64,000 bases of DNA from UBA1563 sp041671545 (GCA_041671545.1 JBAZBI010000002.1:124001-188000), one strand, 5' to 3'. Positions 1 through 8,280 are shown, counted from the first letter of the stretch. A program made the numbers and translations. Notes: generated by a model from the sequence alone, not told the origin.

Positions 1-170
1 GCGGTGCATTGATGGGAGTTATAAGCGCAATTCTTCGTTACTCAGGTTTTAATTGGGTGAACAACGAATGGTTTGAATCGCACTCAGCGGAATTGTTGGC
101 GCTTGTTATGTTTGCGGTTATTTGCGCTTACATGATCTGGGATTCCTTACGCGCAAAAGTTGAAGAGTAA
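1..170 (+). CDS. C-terminal fragment of an unidentified membrane protein
   Basis: An open frame enters from the left edge and ends at TAA 168-170. About 55 residues are visible. They include a hydrophobic stretch (ALVMFAVICAYMIW) followed by a charged tail ending KVEE, which fits the last transmembrane helix of an inner-membrane protein. The missing N-terminal part prevents a family assignment, and no motif identifies the substrate or function. Confidence 0.55.
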   Translation, partial: GALMGVISAILRYSGFNWVNNEWFESHSAELLALVMFAVICAYMIWDSLRAKVEE

Positions 171-226
171 TGGATTTCAAAAGAAAAAAGGAGTAAATTA
201 AAGTAAGATTTATCTAAAAATCTTTT

Positions 227-463
227 ATGCATGGATGTGAATCAATGGAATCAAAAACAACACAACACGGAGCAAAAAGTTTTCGTGTTGTAAAACAAAA
301 TGAAAAAAAAGATGACTTCGCTTTCTGGCAGTCACAGCCATATGAAAAACGTTTAGAAGCCTTAGAATCAATTAGAGAAGAATACAACTATTGGAAATAT
401 GGTAATCAACAAGGATTTCAGAGAGTTTATCGAGTTATTAAGAAATCAGAGAAGTATCTTTGA
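227..463 (+). CDS. Small antitoxin-like hypothetical protein
   Basis: A 78-residue protein, or 72 residues if the second ATG at 245 is used; neither start has a strong ribosome binding site. It is charged and soluble, without signal or membrane segment. The core (FWQSQPYEKRLEALE, then a basic RVYRVIKK end) resembles small proteins that in Bacteroidetes-type genomes often sit beside a nucleotidyltransferase or toxin gene. That resemblance is from memory of the family, not a search. No such partner lies here: pepT follows 54 bp downstream. It is probably a solitary member of an addiction-type family; function is not established. Confidence 0.6.
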   Translation: MHGCESMESKTTQHGAKSFRVVKQNEKKDDFAFWQSQPYEKRLEALESIREEYNYWKYGNQQGFQRVYRVIKKSEKYL

Positions 464-517
464 AAATCAGAAAACAAAAAAAATTAACAACTGACTCTTT
501 TATTTGGAGAAAATTTT

Positions 518-1765
518 ATGTTCGACTCAAATTATAAATTCACCTGCGTTGACCGCTTTCTTAACTATGTAAAATACGATACTCAATCTGACGAAGAAGC
601 TACCTGCTTTCCGAGTTCAGAAAAGCAAAAAATTCTTTCAAAAGATTTAGCCGAAGAACTTAAAGCATTAGGCTTAACCGATGCACACATGGATGAGAAC
701 GGTTATGTAATGGCAACGCTTCCGGCAAACACAAACAAGCAAGTTCCAACCATTGGATTTATTGCTCACGTTGATACTTCACCCGCAGTTTCCGGCGCAA
801 ACGTTCAAGCCATTATCAGAAAAAATTATCAAGGCGGTGATATTGTTCTTGAAAAAGACGGACAAGTAATTAAAGCCGAAGACAATCCCGATCTAAAAGA
901 AATGATCGGATATGATATTATTACAACCGACGGTTCAACATTGCTCGGCGCAGACAACAAATGCGGTGTTGCGGAGATTGTTGATGCGATACATTATTTC
1001 CTTTCTCATCCCGAAGTAAAACATGGAGAAATAAAAGTCTGTTTTACTCCCGATGAAGAAGTAGGTAGAGGAACGGAAAAATTTGATGTTAAAAAATTCG
1101 GTGCAAAATACGCCTACACGGTTGATGGACAAACACGCGGTGAAGTTGAAGTAGAAACCTTTTCCGCCGATGCACTCTTCTTTAAATTTCAAGGAAAGAA
1201 CATTCATCCCGGTTATGCAAAAGGAAAGATGATCAATGCGATAAAAGTTGCGGCGCGATTTATAGAACAACTTCCGAAAGAAACGCTTTCACCTGAAACC
1301 ACAGACGACAGAGAGGGGTATGTTCATCCATTTAATATTTCCGGAAGCGAAGAAGAAACGATAGTTAAGTTTATCATCAGAGATTTTGATCAAGAGAAGT
1401 TAAAAGAGTATGAAGATTTGTTGATCAAGTTAGCCGCTAAAATTGTTGAAGAATTTCCCGGCGCGCGTTACACATTTCAGCAAATCGAGCAGTACCGGAA
1501 CATGCGGTACATTCTCGATCAACACAAACAAGTTTCAAACTACGCCATCGAAGCGATGGAGCGCTTGAATATTGCCCCGAAGCAATCGGCAATTCGCGGC
1601 GGTACGGATGGAGCCAGGTTATCTTTTATGGGATTACCGACTCCGAATATTTTTGCCGGTGAACATAGTTTTCATTCCAAAACAGAGTGGGTCGCTATTC
1701 AAGATATGGAAATGGCTGTCCGGGTGATTGTAACCATCGCTCAAATTTGGGAGGAAAAAGGGTAA
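518..1765 (+). CDS. pepT: Peptidase T (tripeptide aminopeptidase)
   Basis: A 415-residue cytoplasmic zinc aminopeptidase of the M20 family that removes the N-terminal residue from tripeptides. M20 metal-site motifs are visible: HVDT with His about residue 84, ADNK with the bridging Asp about 146, DEEVGRGTE with Glu-Glu about 180-181, and the late GEHSFHSKTEW carrying the last His. The segment RGGTDGARLS matches the conserved PepT lid region. Length equals that of typical PepT (about 410). The ATG follows a GGAG ribosome binding site (tttGGAGaaaatttt). The next gene starts 27 bp downstream, so the two may be cotranscribed. Family assignment is secure; tripeptide specificity follows from the family. 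Confidence 0.95.
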   Translation: MFDSNYKFTCVDRFLNYVKYDTQSDEEATCFPSSEKQKILSKDLAEELKALGLTDAHMDENGYVMATLPANTNKQVPTIGFIAHVDTSPAVSGANVQAIIRKNYQGGDIVLEKDGQVIKAEDNPDLKEMIGYDIITTDGSTLLGADNKCGVAEIVDAIHYFLSHPEVKHGEIKVCFTPDEEVGRGTEKFDVKKFGAKYAYTVDGQTRGEVEVETFSADALFFKFQGKNIHPGYAKGKMINAIKVAARFIEQLPKETLSPETTDDREGYVHPFNISGSEEETIVKFIIRDFDQEKLKEYEDLLIKLAAKIVEEFPGARYTFQQIEQYRNMRYILDQHKQVSNYAIEAMERLNIAPKQSAIRGGTDGARLSFMGLPTPNIFAGEHSFHSKTEWVAIQDMEMAVRVIVTIAQIWEEKG

Positions 1766-1792
1766 TTCATTTTCATAAACTATGAGGGTCTT

Positions 1793-2140
1793 ATGTTACT
1801 GAAAATTTGGGTGCTGCTTGTTCCGTTTCTTTTTGTTTCATTCAACCAGCAAATGGAAGATGAACTTTCGCTTGCTTATCAAAACGCAAAGAAGGGTGTT
1901 TATTGGGGTTTATCAAACTTGAAAGGAAAGAAAACCAAGTTTGAAAACAAATTAATTTCTCAAGATAAGTTGATCGCGACGATCAAAATATCGAAAGAAA
2001 TTAACGGCGCCATTATTGAATCAACCGGGCACAATGAATCTTCCGACGTTACGATTGTCGTTCATCGTTCATACGATAGTCTGGCGAAGGACGGATACAT
2101 CGAGAAGAATTCCGATTTGTTAAAAGATAACAGCGAATAA
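1793..2140 (+). CDS. Hypothetical exported protein
   Basis: A 115-residue protein starting with a hydrophobic segment (MLLKIWVLLVPFLFVSF) that reads as a signal peptide or N-terminal anchor. The remainder is hydrophilic, with alternating lysines and a mixed beta-strand pattern (TIKISKEI, VTIVVHRSY). No cysteine follows the hydrophobic stretch, so it is not an obvious lipoprotein. It lies 27 bp after pepT and 31 bp before another small envelope gene, suggesting cotranscription. I do not recognise the family; a role in the cell envelope is inferred from the signal alone. Confidence 0.6.
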   Translation: MLLKIWVLLVPFLFVSFNQQMEDELSLAYQNAKKGVYWGLSNLKGKKTKFENKLISQDKLIATIKISKEINGAIIESTGHNESSDVTIVVHRSYDSLAKDGYIEKNSDLLKDNSE

Positions 2141-2171
2141 CTTTTCGCCACCATAATGTAAGGAGAAAGAA

Positions 2172-2561
2172 ATGATCGTTCTTTTGCTCTTAACTTTTTT
2201 TCTTGCCGCGGCAACTTCTTTTGTCGTTGTTCTCTTCTTTAAAAAACCTGTAGCCGCAATGTTAAAAAGAATTATTGCCGATGAAATTCAAACGGCATGG
2301 ACGAAGTATGTTACGTTTGCTATTTATGTTGTCGGTATTTCCGGCGGAGTGCGTGTTTGGGAATTGGAGAAATATATTTCATCCGGAAAAGACGCACAGC
2401 CTCTTGCGCTTACTTCCGAGCGGTGGATATTAGAAATTTATAGAACAATCATCGAGTCGCTGCAAAGTATCGCGTGGATGCTTTTAGTCTTTTTTATTTT
2501 TGCGCTGATTGCTTACACTATAGTTCGAATTTCGGAAATGAAACATCAAGTAAATAAGTGA
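2172..2561 (+). CDS. Hypothetical membrane protein, three predicted helices
   Basis: A 129-residue integral membrane protein. Hydrophobic segments lie at about residues 1-24 (ending VVVLFF), 45-60 (VTFAIYVVGISGGVRVW) and 98-118 (IAWMLLVFFIFALIAY). A basic amphipathic stretch (KKPVAAMLKRIIADE) follows the first helix. The ATG has an aaGGAGaaag ribosome binding site. No family is recognised. Its stop overlaps the GTG of a possible 58-residue gene by the pattern GTGA. Confidence 0.65.
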   Translation: MIVLLLLTFFLAAATSFVVVLFFKKPVAAMLKRIIADEIQTAWTKYVTFAIYVVGISGGVRVWELEKYISSGKDAQPLALTSERWILEIYRTIIESLQSIAWMLLVFFIFALIAYTIVRISEMKHQVNK

Positions 2562-2734
2562 AAAATTTATTTATCTATTTGCCGAAGCAAACAAAAGCAT
2601 TTATTGATGCTATTTCCCGTGGATTATCTGATTCCGAAAAAGATGGATTACTTACAACCTCCCAACTCAGAAAAGAGTTGCAAAAAAATCGTGAAAAAAC
2701 TATTAAGGTAAACAGATTAAAAGAAGCGAAATAA
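2558..2734 (+). CDS. Possible small protein of 58 residues
   Basis: A GTG codon at 2558 overlaps the TGA of the preceding gene (GTGA) and opens a 58-codon frame ending TAA 2732-2734. The protein is charged, with an N-terminal half reading LPKQTKAFIDAISRGLSDSE and a basic tail. The segment ending TTSQLRKEL is reminiscent of small RelB-like antitoxins, but the match is weak. There is no strong ribosome binding site; translational coupling to the upstream gene would be needed. It may be a real small gene or a decayed antitoxin. Confidence 0.35.
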   Translation: MKNLFIYLPKQTKAFIDAISRGLSDSEKDGLLTTSQLRKELQKNREKTIKVNRLKEAK

Positions 2735-2784
2735 ACTAATTGTAATTTTCGATGTAAATGTCCAAATCGTGCTTCCCCTATCCA

Positions 2785-3354
2785 TCATTTGGAAGAAGTT
2801 TGCTTAATGAATTTTATCTTATTAAAAAACTCTAAATTTCTAATCTGAGATTTATAGTCAATAACAATTTTGTCAAAACTTTCAAGTATTATTCTCTCTT
2901 TGAACTTTGGATATATTTTTTTTATCATCTCACTTGGTAGGTTTGTTATCAAGGAATCACATATATCATACTCACATGTTTTATAATAACCAGCATGTTG
3001 TCTCCATTTTATAAAATATCCTTTACTTTTACCATTTATTACCTTTGTTGTTATTCTAATATTCATAGGAATATAGTTTTCTAATAAATAGTACCCGATT
3101 TCTAGTTTAGGCCCTCTTACTAAATCCCCATGTATAAAATATTCTTCAATCTTTGTAGGACCAAAAGCATAACGAGCTTCATAGAATACCGGGTAATGAT
3201 AATTAAGAATATCAACATCGATATTGTATAATGAATCAGGAATATCCGGGAACAAATATTCTTCAATCGGTTTTTCTTTGCACGAAAAACTTATGAACAC
3301 GTAACTCACGGTTAATAATAAAATGCTAAAATATAGTCTTCTTTTTGTTTCCAA
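2785..3354 (-). CDS. Hypothetical exported, possibly lipid-anchored protein
   Basis: A 189-residue protein with an N-terminal hydrophobic segment followed by a cysteine (FISFSC, Cys about residue 25). This is compatible with a lipoprotein signal, although Ser-Phe-Ser is not an ideal lipobox. The body is rich in aromatic and charged residues with no recognised domain. The start is TTG at 3354, chosen because AGGA lies 5 bases upstream, just after the stop of the upstream gene (3361). The 6-bp spacing indicates a two-gene operon with the TonB-C/MORN protein. Confidence 0.6.
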   Translation of the reverse strand: METKRRLYFSILLLTVSYVFISFSCKEKPIEEYLFPDIPDSLYNIDVDILNYHYPVFYEARYAFGPTKIEEYFIHGDLVRGPKLEIGYYLLENYIPMNIRITTKVINGKSKGYFIKWRQHAGYYKTCEYDICDSLITNLPSEMIKKIYPKFKERIILESFDKIVIDYKSQIRNLEFFNKIKFIKQTSSK

Positions 3355-3360
3355 GTTTTC

Positions 3361-4188
3361 CTACTTCTCTTTCGCAAGTTTAAATTCAATTGCAAAAACC
3401 ATTTCAACTTTAACCGGTTTGCCGAGGACAAGTCCCGGATAGAATTTTGCGTACGAAATTGAAATTTCTGCAGCATCTTCGCAACCGTAACCGATTCCTT
3501 TTACTATTTCTGTTTTCTCAACATCACCATACTCGTTGATGATGGCTCTTATCAGCACCGTTCCCTCAACTTTCTTTGCTTTTGCCGCTTGCGGATAAAC
3601 GACGTTTTCATAAAACTTTTTGTATCCAATTTTCGGCTCAGGAAAAATTGCCGGATTTCTATATAAAGCAGAGTCGGAAATTTCTCTTTGTGCAACCGGC
3701 TCAGGCTTACTTTCAATTTTTTCAACTGTTGGAGCAATGAATAATGGAGTTGAACCAGAAGAGGCTGTGGTGTCAGTTTCATTATCAGCGGTAAAAACTT
3801 CCTCGCTGTCCACCGGTTCTTCGGTTCCGGTTTGTATTTTTCCCTCTGTGTAGTAAACATCCGAGAGATAATTTCCTAAGCTGTCAAAAGTGGTGGTTGC
3901 GCCGTCCCGCTTTCCTTTTAAGATTGAAAAGAGTTCTTTCGGTTTTCCGTTTTCGTAAAACCGTTTCACTTCTCCTTCAACTTTTCCGGCTTGGTAAGTC
4001 CGCTCTTCTTTTATATTTCCGTTCTCGAAATAAAATTTAGCTTTCCCTTCGCGAGCGCCATTATCAAGGGGAATAACCGACTCCGGGTTTCCATTCGGGT
4101 AAAAAATTTTTATGGTATCTTTTTGTGCGAGCAATGGAAAACAAAAAAGTGATAGAAGTAAAAATATATTTCGGAAAAAGCGTTTCAT
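3361..4188 (-). CDS. MORN-like repeat protein with TonB C-terminal domain
   Basis: A 275-residue exported protein. A signal peptide (LLLSLFCFPLLAQ) is followed by tandem repeats of the type NGN...EGKAKFYFENGNIKEE (residues 30-115). These are the YwqK/MORN-variant repeats found in bacterial surface proteins. A proline- and serine-rich linker (about 120-180) leads to a TonB C-terminal domain (about 190-270) with the typical YPQAAKAKKVEGTV and FAIEF segments. TonB-C domains contact outer-membrane receptors in the periplasm, but this protein lacks an N-terminal TonB anchor and no ExbB/ExbD gene is adjacent. It is therefore probably a structural or adaptor relative and not the energising TonB. Domain calls are firm; role is inferred. 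Confidence 0.8.
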   Translation of the reverse strand: MKRFFRNIFLLLSLFCFPLLAQKDTIKIFYPNGNPESVIPLDNGAREGKAKFYFENGNIKEERTYQAGKVEGEVKRFYENGKPKELFSILKGKRDGATTTFDSLGNYLSDVYYTEGKIQTGTEEPVDSEEVFTADNETDTTASSGSTPLFIAPTVEKIESKPEPVAQREISDSALYRNPAIFPEPKIGYKKFYENVVYPQAAKAKKVEGTVLIRAIINEYGDVEKTEIVKGIGYGCEDAAEISISYAKFYPGLVLGKPVKVEMVFAIEFKLAKEK

Positions 4189-4224
4189 TATAATATCGTA
4201 TTAAGTGAAAAAATTGCGGCTGAT

Positions 4225-4704
4225 CTATTCAGCCATACTGTGCGCCGGAAAGATTAGCGCTATAACAAAAAATAAAATTGCAAGTCCGAAAAAAACATAG
4301 CCAACTTGCTCGTCAAAGTTAAGCAAATTCATTTCATTCAGTAAATAAGCCCAATCGTGTTTGCCGTTACCGAGAAGTGGAAGTATTTGCGTTCTTGCAT
4401 CGGCAGCGTAAACCGAAACGTTGATGAGGCTGTGTCCAAGCAGAAAGAAAGAAATTTGCATTCCTTTCGGCATAGCTGATTTATAAAAAACGATCAAAAG
4501 CAGAACGGGAATAATCAACTGCATCAACGTACCGCCGAGAAATTGAACGAACGTTCCGAAAAAAGAAAAGAATAAATGTCCCGCCTCATGCACAATCAAA
4601 TGAAAATTATCGAGCAGCGTATATTCTCCCCGGTGCAAAACAAAATAAGCGCATACGGGAATAAGCAGTAGTGAAAAAATCCACCGTTTGAAAAAATCCG
4701 CCAT
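4225..4704 (-). CDS. HEXXH-containing membrane protein, M50-like
   Basis: A 159-residue membrane protein if translation begins at the ATG at 4704 (MADFFKRW). A longer frame to 4758 would overlap the 3' end of mscL and is less likely. Four hydrophobic segments are visible. The motif HEAGH (in HLIVHEAGHLFFSFFG) lies in the second hydrophobic region, as in membrane metalloproteases of the M50/site-2 type, but no second-half NxxPxxxxDG motif is seen. It could be a small intramembrane protease or a degenerate relative. It lies 20 bp after mscL on the same strand, so is probably cotranscribed with it. Confidence 0.65.
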   Translation of the reverse strand: MADFFKRWIFSLLLIPVCAYFVLHRGEYTLLDNFHLIVHEAGHLFFSFFGTFVQFLGGTLMQLIIPVLLLIVFYKSAMPKGMQISFFLLGHSLINVSVYAADARTQILPLLGNGKHDWAYLLNEMNLLNFDEQVGYVFFGLAILFFVIALIFPAHSMAE

Positions 4705-4724
4705 AAAATATTTTCTTGTGTTGT

Positions 4725-5189
4725 TTAAATTTTTAATTCGGAGCCGCAATGACCGCACTTAACAGCTTCAACCGGAACTTCAAAAAAGCAATATTGGCAT
4801 TGTTTTTTAGTTGGAGCAACTTCCGCCGGTTTTGGTTCATCTTTCTTTTGCTGGCTGCGCAGGATATTAATTTGCTTTATCGTAAAGAAGAGAGCGAACG
4901 CGACAATAGTAAAATCAAAAACGTTATTCAGGAACAATCCGATGTTAATGATTGGCACACCCGCAGCTTTTGCGGCGGAAAGCGATTCGAAACTTTTTCC
5001 CGAAAGATTAATATAAATATTTGAGAAATCAACTTTACCTAAAAGAAGTCCTAACGGCGGCATCAATACATCGTTAACTAATGATGAAACAATTTTTCCG
5101 AATGAAGCTCCGACGATAATACCGACAGCCATGTCAATTACGTTTCCGCGCAAAACAAATTCACGAAATTCTTTAAGTATTTTATTCAT
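4725..5189 (-). CDS. mscL: Large-conductance mechanosensitive channel with C-terminal zinc ribbon
   Basis: A 154-residue MscL, the homopentameric channel that opens under extreme membrane tension to relieve hypo-osmotic shock. The N-terminus (MNKILKEFREFVLRGNVIDM) and TM1 (VGIIVGASFGKIVSSLVNDV) are canonical, and TM2 is FDFTIVAFALFFTIKQIN. The ATG at 5189 is chosen because it matches the family N-terminus; an in-frame TTG at 5222 adds unrelated residues. Past the usual cytoplasmic helix the protein carries CQYC and CGHC pairs spaced like a zinc ribbon (last about 25 residues). A Bacteroidetes-type promoter lies at 5231-5238. Confidence 0.92.
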   Translation of the reverse strand: MNKILKEFREFVLRGNVIDMAVGIIVGASFGKIVSSLVNDVLMPPLGLLLGKVDFSNIYINLSGKSFESLSAAKAAGVPIINIGLFLNNVFDFTIVAFALFFTIKQINILRSQQKKDEPKPAEVAPTKKQCQYCFFEVPVEAVKCGHCGSELKI

Positions 5190-5230
5190 AGAAGTTGCAG
5201 TCTTCCCTTTTGTTTTTAACAATTGTTTGG

Positions 5231-5238
5231 CAAAAATA
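5231..5238 (-). promoter_or_regulatory. Promoter -7 element of mscL
   Basis: On the minus strand this reads TATTTTTG, an exact match to the Bacteroidetes sigma-A -7 consensus TAnnTTTG. It lies 42 bp upstream of the mscL ATG, predicting a leader of about 35 nt. No convincing -33 TTTG is seen. Confidence 0.5.
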
Positions 5239-5484
5239 AAGAATATTTCACTTTCTCTAAAGCTAAAGCCGGTGACTTTTGCAGCAATTGCAAAAAATAG
5301 TGAGCCTCATTCACAAATCAGAATTTAGTAAATGACCGTTAAATCGGGCAAAATTGTCTAATAAATTAGAATCCACTCTTCGGTTAATAATCGTAAATGA
5401 ACATTTATCCGTCGAATGTAACCATTTATCACAGAAAAAAGTCTTAAATAAAAAAAATAAGCTAATATTGCGTGTGAAAAACTC

Positions 5485-5500
5485 TGGCACTTGGCTTGTT
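5485..5500 (+). promoter_or_regulatory. Sigma-54-like (-24/-12) promoter
   Basis: TGGCAC, five bases, then TTGTT. The GG and the -12 G lie at the canonical spacing; the only departure from the TGGCAC-N5-TTGC core is T for C at the last base. It lies 46 bp upstream of the ATG at 5531, predicting a start of transcription near 5510. A sigma-54 activator is encoded at 51532-52938, though no link between the two is shown. Confidence 0.55.
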
Positions 5501-5530
5501 ACTATTTTAGAAAAATAAATCGGAGTCTCT

Positions 5531-6424
5531 ATGTCACTAAGGTTACTTAAATTTTCAATTATTTCATTATTATTTCTCTTCGTAAGTATAACTGCACAAG
5601 CGCAGGAAGACGAAGACGATGACAATTGGTTTGACGATGACGATGAAACGTACCATAATTTTAATATAGATTTTCATCTCCACGGAAATCCAACTATCGA
5701 AACGAATTACGGATTTTCAAAAAATTCGTTAAATCAACTAACGGGAAAATTTAACAAAGCAAATCTTGCCGAACTGAAACTCGGATACACGAAGGAGTAT
5801 AATGTATCCAATACAGAAAGCATTATGAAATATAACAGCAGTTATTTTGGGATTTCAAATATTTCATACAAGTTGGCAAAAAAATCTGTCTCATCAGATT
5901 TGGACGGCGATATGTGGCGCTTTGCCGCTGGTTGGGATCGTGGTTACGGCTACAAACCAAGTCAAAAATCAGCGATCATTTTTTATAACGGAAATGCTTT
6001 CACAATGTCAAGACTGAAAATAGACAACCCCATTCCGGATATTGCCGACAGCCTCTCATTGAACATGTTTAGAGATGCGTTTAGATACGGACAAAAAACA
6101 GAAGCCGGAATGAAAATCCAGATCATTCCACAACTCGTACTTAACGCTTCATACGAACGCGCGCAAGTTTTCCCGAGATGGTTATTCTGGAAATGGGCAG
6201 GCGGAGCGATCATTGAAGTTGCTGCGCAATCAATGGTAGATGAATTTGTCGATAAAATTTTGGATTCAACACCAATGGCGGCGCCGGTAATAAATTTTCT
6301 CTTAAAGAACGGTTTGTCTTACGGCATTTATGAATTGCGAAAAGATAAAATGAATTGGCCGTTCAACACACCGGCTCCGTTTATGACTGATTCGTTCAAA
6401 TTTGGCGTAACATTTATTTTCTAA
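5531..6424 (+). CDS. Exported outer-membrane-type protein
   Basis: A 297-residue protein with a clear signal peptide (LLFLFVSITAQA, cleavage after about residue 24). A strikingly acidic run follows (EDEDDDNWFDDDDE, about 25-38). The rest is rich in aromatic residues and alternating strands and ends in VTFIF, a terminal aromatic of the kind used by beta-barrel outer-membrane proteins. The acidic run might bind divalent metal, but no family is recognised. A cggag ribosome binding site precedes the ATG. It is apparently monocistronic, between a sigma-54-like promoter and a strong terminator. Confidence 0.7.
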   Translation: MSLRLLKFSIISLLFLFVSITAQAQEDEDDDNWFDDDDETYHNFNIDFHLHGNPTIETNYGFSKNSLNQLTGKFNKANLAELKLGYTKEYNVSNTESIMKYNSSYFGISNISYKLAKKSVSSDLDGDMWRFAAGWDRGYGYKPSQKSAIIFYNGNAFTMSRLKIDNPIPDIADSLSLNMFRDAFRYGQKTEAGMKIQIIPQLVLNASYERAQVFPRWLFWKWAGGAIIEVAAQSMVDEFVDKILDSTPMAAPVINFLLKNGLSYGIYELRKDKMNWPFNTPAPFMTDSFKFGVTFIF

Positions 6425-6470
6425 CTATCCTCCTTATATCCGCCTCCACAGCGGATTAGTTAGTGACCTC

Positions 6471-6510
6471 AAAAACATTCCGTTGGTAACGAAGCGGAAT
6501 GTTTTTATTT
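6471..6510 (+). terminator. Intrinsic terminator
   Basis: A perfect 12-bp inverted repeat, aaaaacattccg (6471-6482) and cggaatgttttt (6495-6506), with a 12-base loop and a T-rich tail, located 47 bp after the 5531 gene. Confidence 0.85.
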
Positions 6511-6534
6511 TAAAGAAAACGAATTAGGAAGAAT

Positions 6535-6747
6535 ATGATCAAACAGGAACTACTTGATATTTTATGCTGCCCGGAAACCAAAGCAGATTTAGTTTTAGAC
6601 GGTGATTTTCTCGTCTCAACAGATAAAACCACACGAAGACGCTATAGGATTGAAAACGATATTCCCATAATGTTGATCGATGAATCGGAACAGCTTGATG
6701 TAACAACGTGGGAAAGCATAATGAAAAAGCATGAAAAACTTTCTTAA
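6535..6747 (+). CDS. Trm112 family protein
   Basis: A 70-residue protein of the Trm112/YcaR (UPF0434) family. It begins LLDILCCPETKADL, with the paired cysteine region typical of the family, and continues with RRRYRIENDIPIMLIDES, matching the Y-x-I-x-x-GIP-x-LLxxEA signature. Trm112 proteins are small zinc-binding partners of methyltransferases in eukaryotes; the bacterial role is unsettled. The second CxxC pair of longer members is absent, as in YcaR. The GGAAG before the ATG is a good ribosome binding site. Confidence 0.85.
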   Translation: MIKQELLDILCCPETKADLVLDGDFLVSTDKTTRRRYRIENDIPIMLIDESEQLDVTTWESIMKKHEKLS

Positions 6748-6894
6748 GAAAATATTCATGCGTAAAATGCATATTTGATGATTAACGGATTCCCAATGCT
6801 AACATTCATTTTTAGCTTGACATCTGTTTTTTAACTGGTTACCTTTTAAAGGCATTTTTTTATAAGTTCTCAATAACAATAGAGAGGATTTATT

Positions 6895-8280
6895 ATGAAA
6901 ACTACAATATATCTTCTTACATTTCTTCTTCTCTTCTTCTTCGGATGTAAGGAAACAATCGTTGAACAGCAAATTCCGAAAGAGTTTACGAACGATCTTC
7001 TTCATGCAGACCTTGTCGGGAAAGTAATTCAGAAAACCAGCAAAGCGATGGTTATCGTCAGCCAGGTTTCACCTATCGATTCCGTGGAGATAAATCCTGT
7101 TGATGGATCATTTACTTTCCGCGATCTCCGCAAGGGGAATTATGATGTTACCATCCGCGCAGAAAATTTTCGTATTTATACCAAAGCTAATGTCAGCTTA
7201 GATGGCGGCGGTATTACCTATTTTGGCGAAGTCGACCTTTCAACTGTCCCCGATCTGGTAGACTCGTTTTACCCTGAAAACAACAGCGAGATAGTTTATG
7301 ATTGGAGATACGGCAGAATAACCGTTTCAATTCTTTTTGCGCATCCGATGGATAGAGAAAGTGTTGAAAAAGCTTTTTCAGTTCAGCCGGCTGTTGATGG
7401 AATTTTTTATTGGGGAAGTTATACAAGAGCTCCGATGGATGGATTGTTTTCCGATTCAAAAACCGGTTTTGAGAATGGAGCTACAATAACAACGTTTAGT
7501 AAAGTTTCTTCATTAACGTACGCCTTCGCAAGAAAAGACTCATACCCTGATACCGCTTACACCGTATCGTTGAATACAACGGCAAAAGATACTGCCGGAA
7601 ATTATTTACGGTTTCCCCTTAGCTTTAATTTTAAAACCGTGCAATCATATTCCTCGCAAAATGGAATTTTAACTGATCCGGTTCACGGAGATATTGACGT
7701 TTCGCCGTTAAGTTATAATTATAGCGGTATTACGGTTGCTTTTCCGAGAAGGATGGATAAATCATCGGTTGAAATGGCAACTCACGTATCTCCGCAAATG
7801 AATGCGGTTTTTCTCTGGCCGGAAGAAAATAAACTTCGTATTTACACGGGCGGTCCGTTTTTATCTGATACAACAATCACCGTTACAATTGATAAAACCG
7901 CAAAAGATAAAGACGGAGTGGAAATTGGGCATGAATTCACGTTTTCATTCAGAACCGCGCCGCTTAATGTAGAAAACACTTCTCCAAATAATGGGCAGTT
8001 GTTTATTTCCCCAACGGAAGCGATCAGCATAAACTTCAATAACTTTGTTACGTTATCTTCGGCAAAAACAGCGATCTCAATATCACCGCCAGCGAGCGGC
8101 ACATTTACATACGGAGGGTATAGCCCGTATGAGCAAATGAGTCAGGTTAAATTTACGCCCGGTTCGGCGCTTCAAGCAAATACAAAATATACCGTTACCA
8201 TTGCTTCAACAGTCACGGATATGTATGGGAATAGAATGAAGCTGCCTTATTCATTTTCATTTGTAACAAGACCGAACTAA
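6895..8280 (+). CDS. Lipoprotein with Ig-like (Big_5/SbsA-type) domains
   Basis: A 461-residue surface lipoprotein. The signal ends LLLFFFGC, a good lipobox with Cys about residue 18. An N-terminal domain of about 90 residues resembles carboxypeptidase-regulatory beta-sandwiches (GSFTFRDLRKGNYDVTI). Three repeated Ig-like domains follow, each with the phrase patterns 'P-x-x-x-x-x-V' and 'Y-T-V-T-I/L-x-x-T-x-x-D-x-x-G' (for example TKYTVTIASTVTDMYGN near the C-terminus). These are the SbsA/Big_5 domains of bacterial cell-surface proteins. The role is probably adhesion or scaffolding; no enzymatic motif is seen. A terminator follows directly. Confidence 0.8.
   Translation: MKTTIYLLTFLLLFFFGCKETIVEQQIPKEFTNDLLHADLVGKVIQKTSKAMVIVSQVSPIDSVEINPVDGSFTFRDLRKGNYDVTIRAENFRIYTKANVSLDGGGITYFGEVDLSTVPDLVDSFYPENNSEIVYDWRYGRITVSILFAHPMDRESVEKAFSVQPAVDGIFYWGSYTRAPMDGLFSDSKTGFENGATITTFSKVSSLTYAFARKDSYPDTAYTVSLNTTAKDTAGNYLRFPLSFNFKTVQSYSSQNGILTDPVHGDIDVSPLSYNYSGITVAFPRRMDKSSVEMATHVSPQMNAVFLWPEENKLRIYTGGPFLSDTTITVTIDKTAKDKDGVEIGHEFTFSFRTAPLNVENTSPNNGQLFISPTEAISINFNNFVTLSSAKTAISISPPASGTFTYGGYSPYEQMSQVKFTPGSALQANTKYTVTIASTVTDMYGNRMKLPYSFSFVTRPN

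Larger units (their letters stand above)
5190..5530. other. Intergenic regulatory region between mscL and the 5531 gene
   Basis: This 341-bp divergent spacer holds no supportable gene; minus-strand frames running through it are antisense to the 5531 gene. It is AT-rich and contains the mscL promoter (5231-5238), a TAATATTG variant of the -7 element at 5463-5470, and a sigma-54-like promoter (5485-5500), the last two directed at the 5531 gene. Confidence 0.6.

Noticed and set aside
935..1270. Minus-strand frame of 111 residues inside pepT
   Set aside because: Shadow of the strongly supported pepT gene; no family features.
5311..5625. Minus-strand frame of about 104 residues in the mscL spacer
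   Set aside because: It is antisense to the signal peptide region of the 5531 gene, has low complexity serine runs, and no ribosome binding site.
6810..6850. TTGACA-like promoter before the Ig-like lipoprotein gene (TTGACATC, 17 bp, TACCTT)
   Set aside because: The -10 match is poor, and 17-bp spacing alone is weak evidence.
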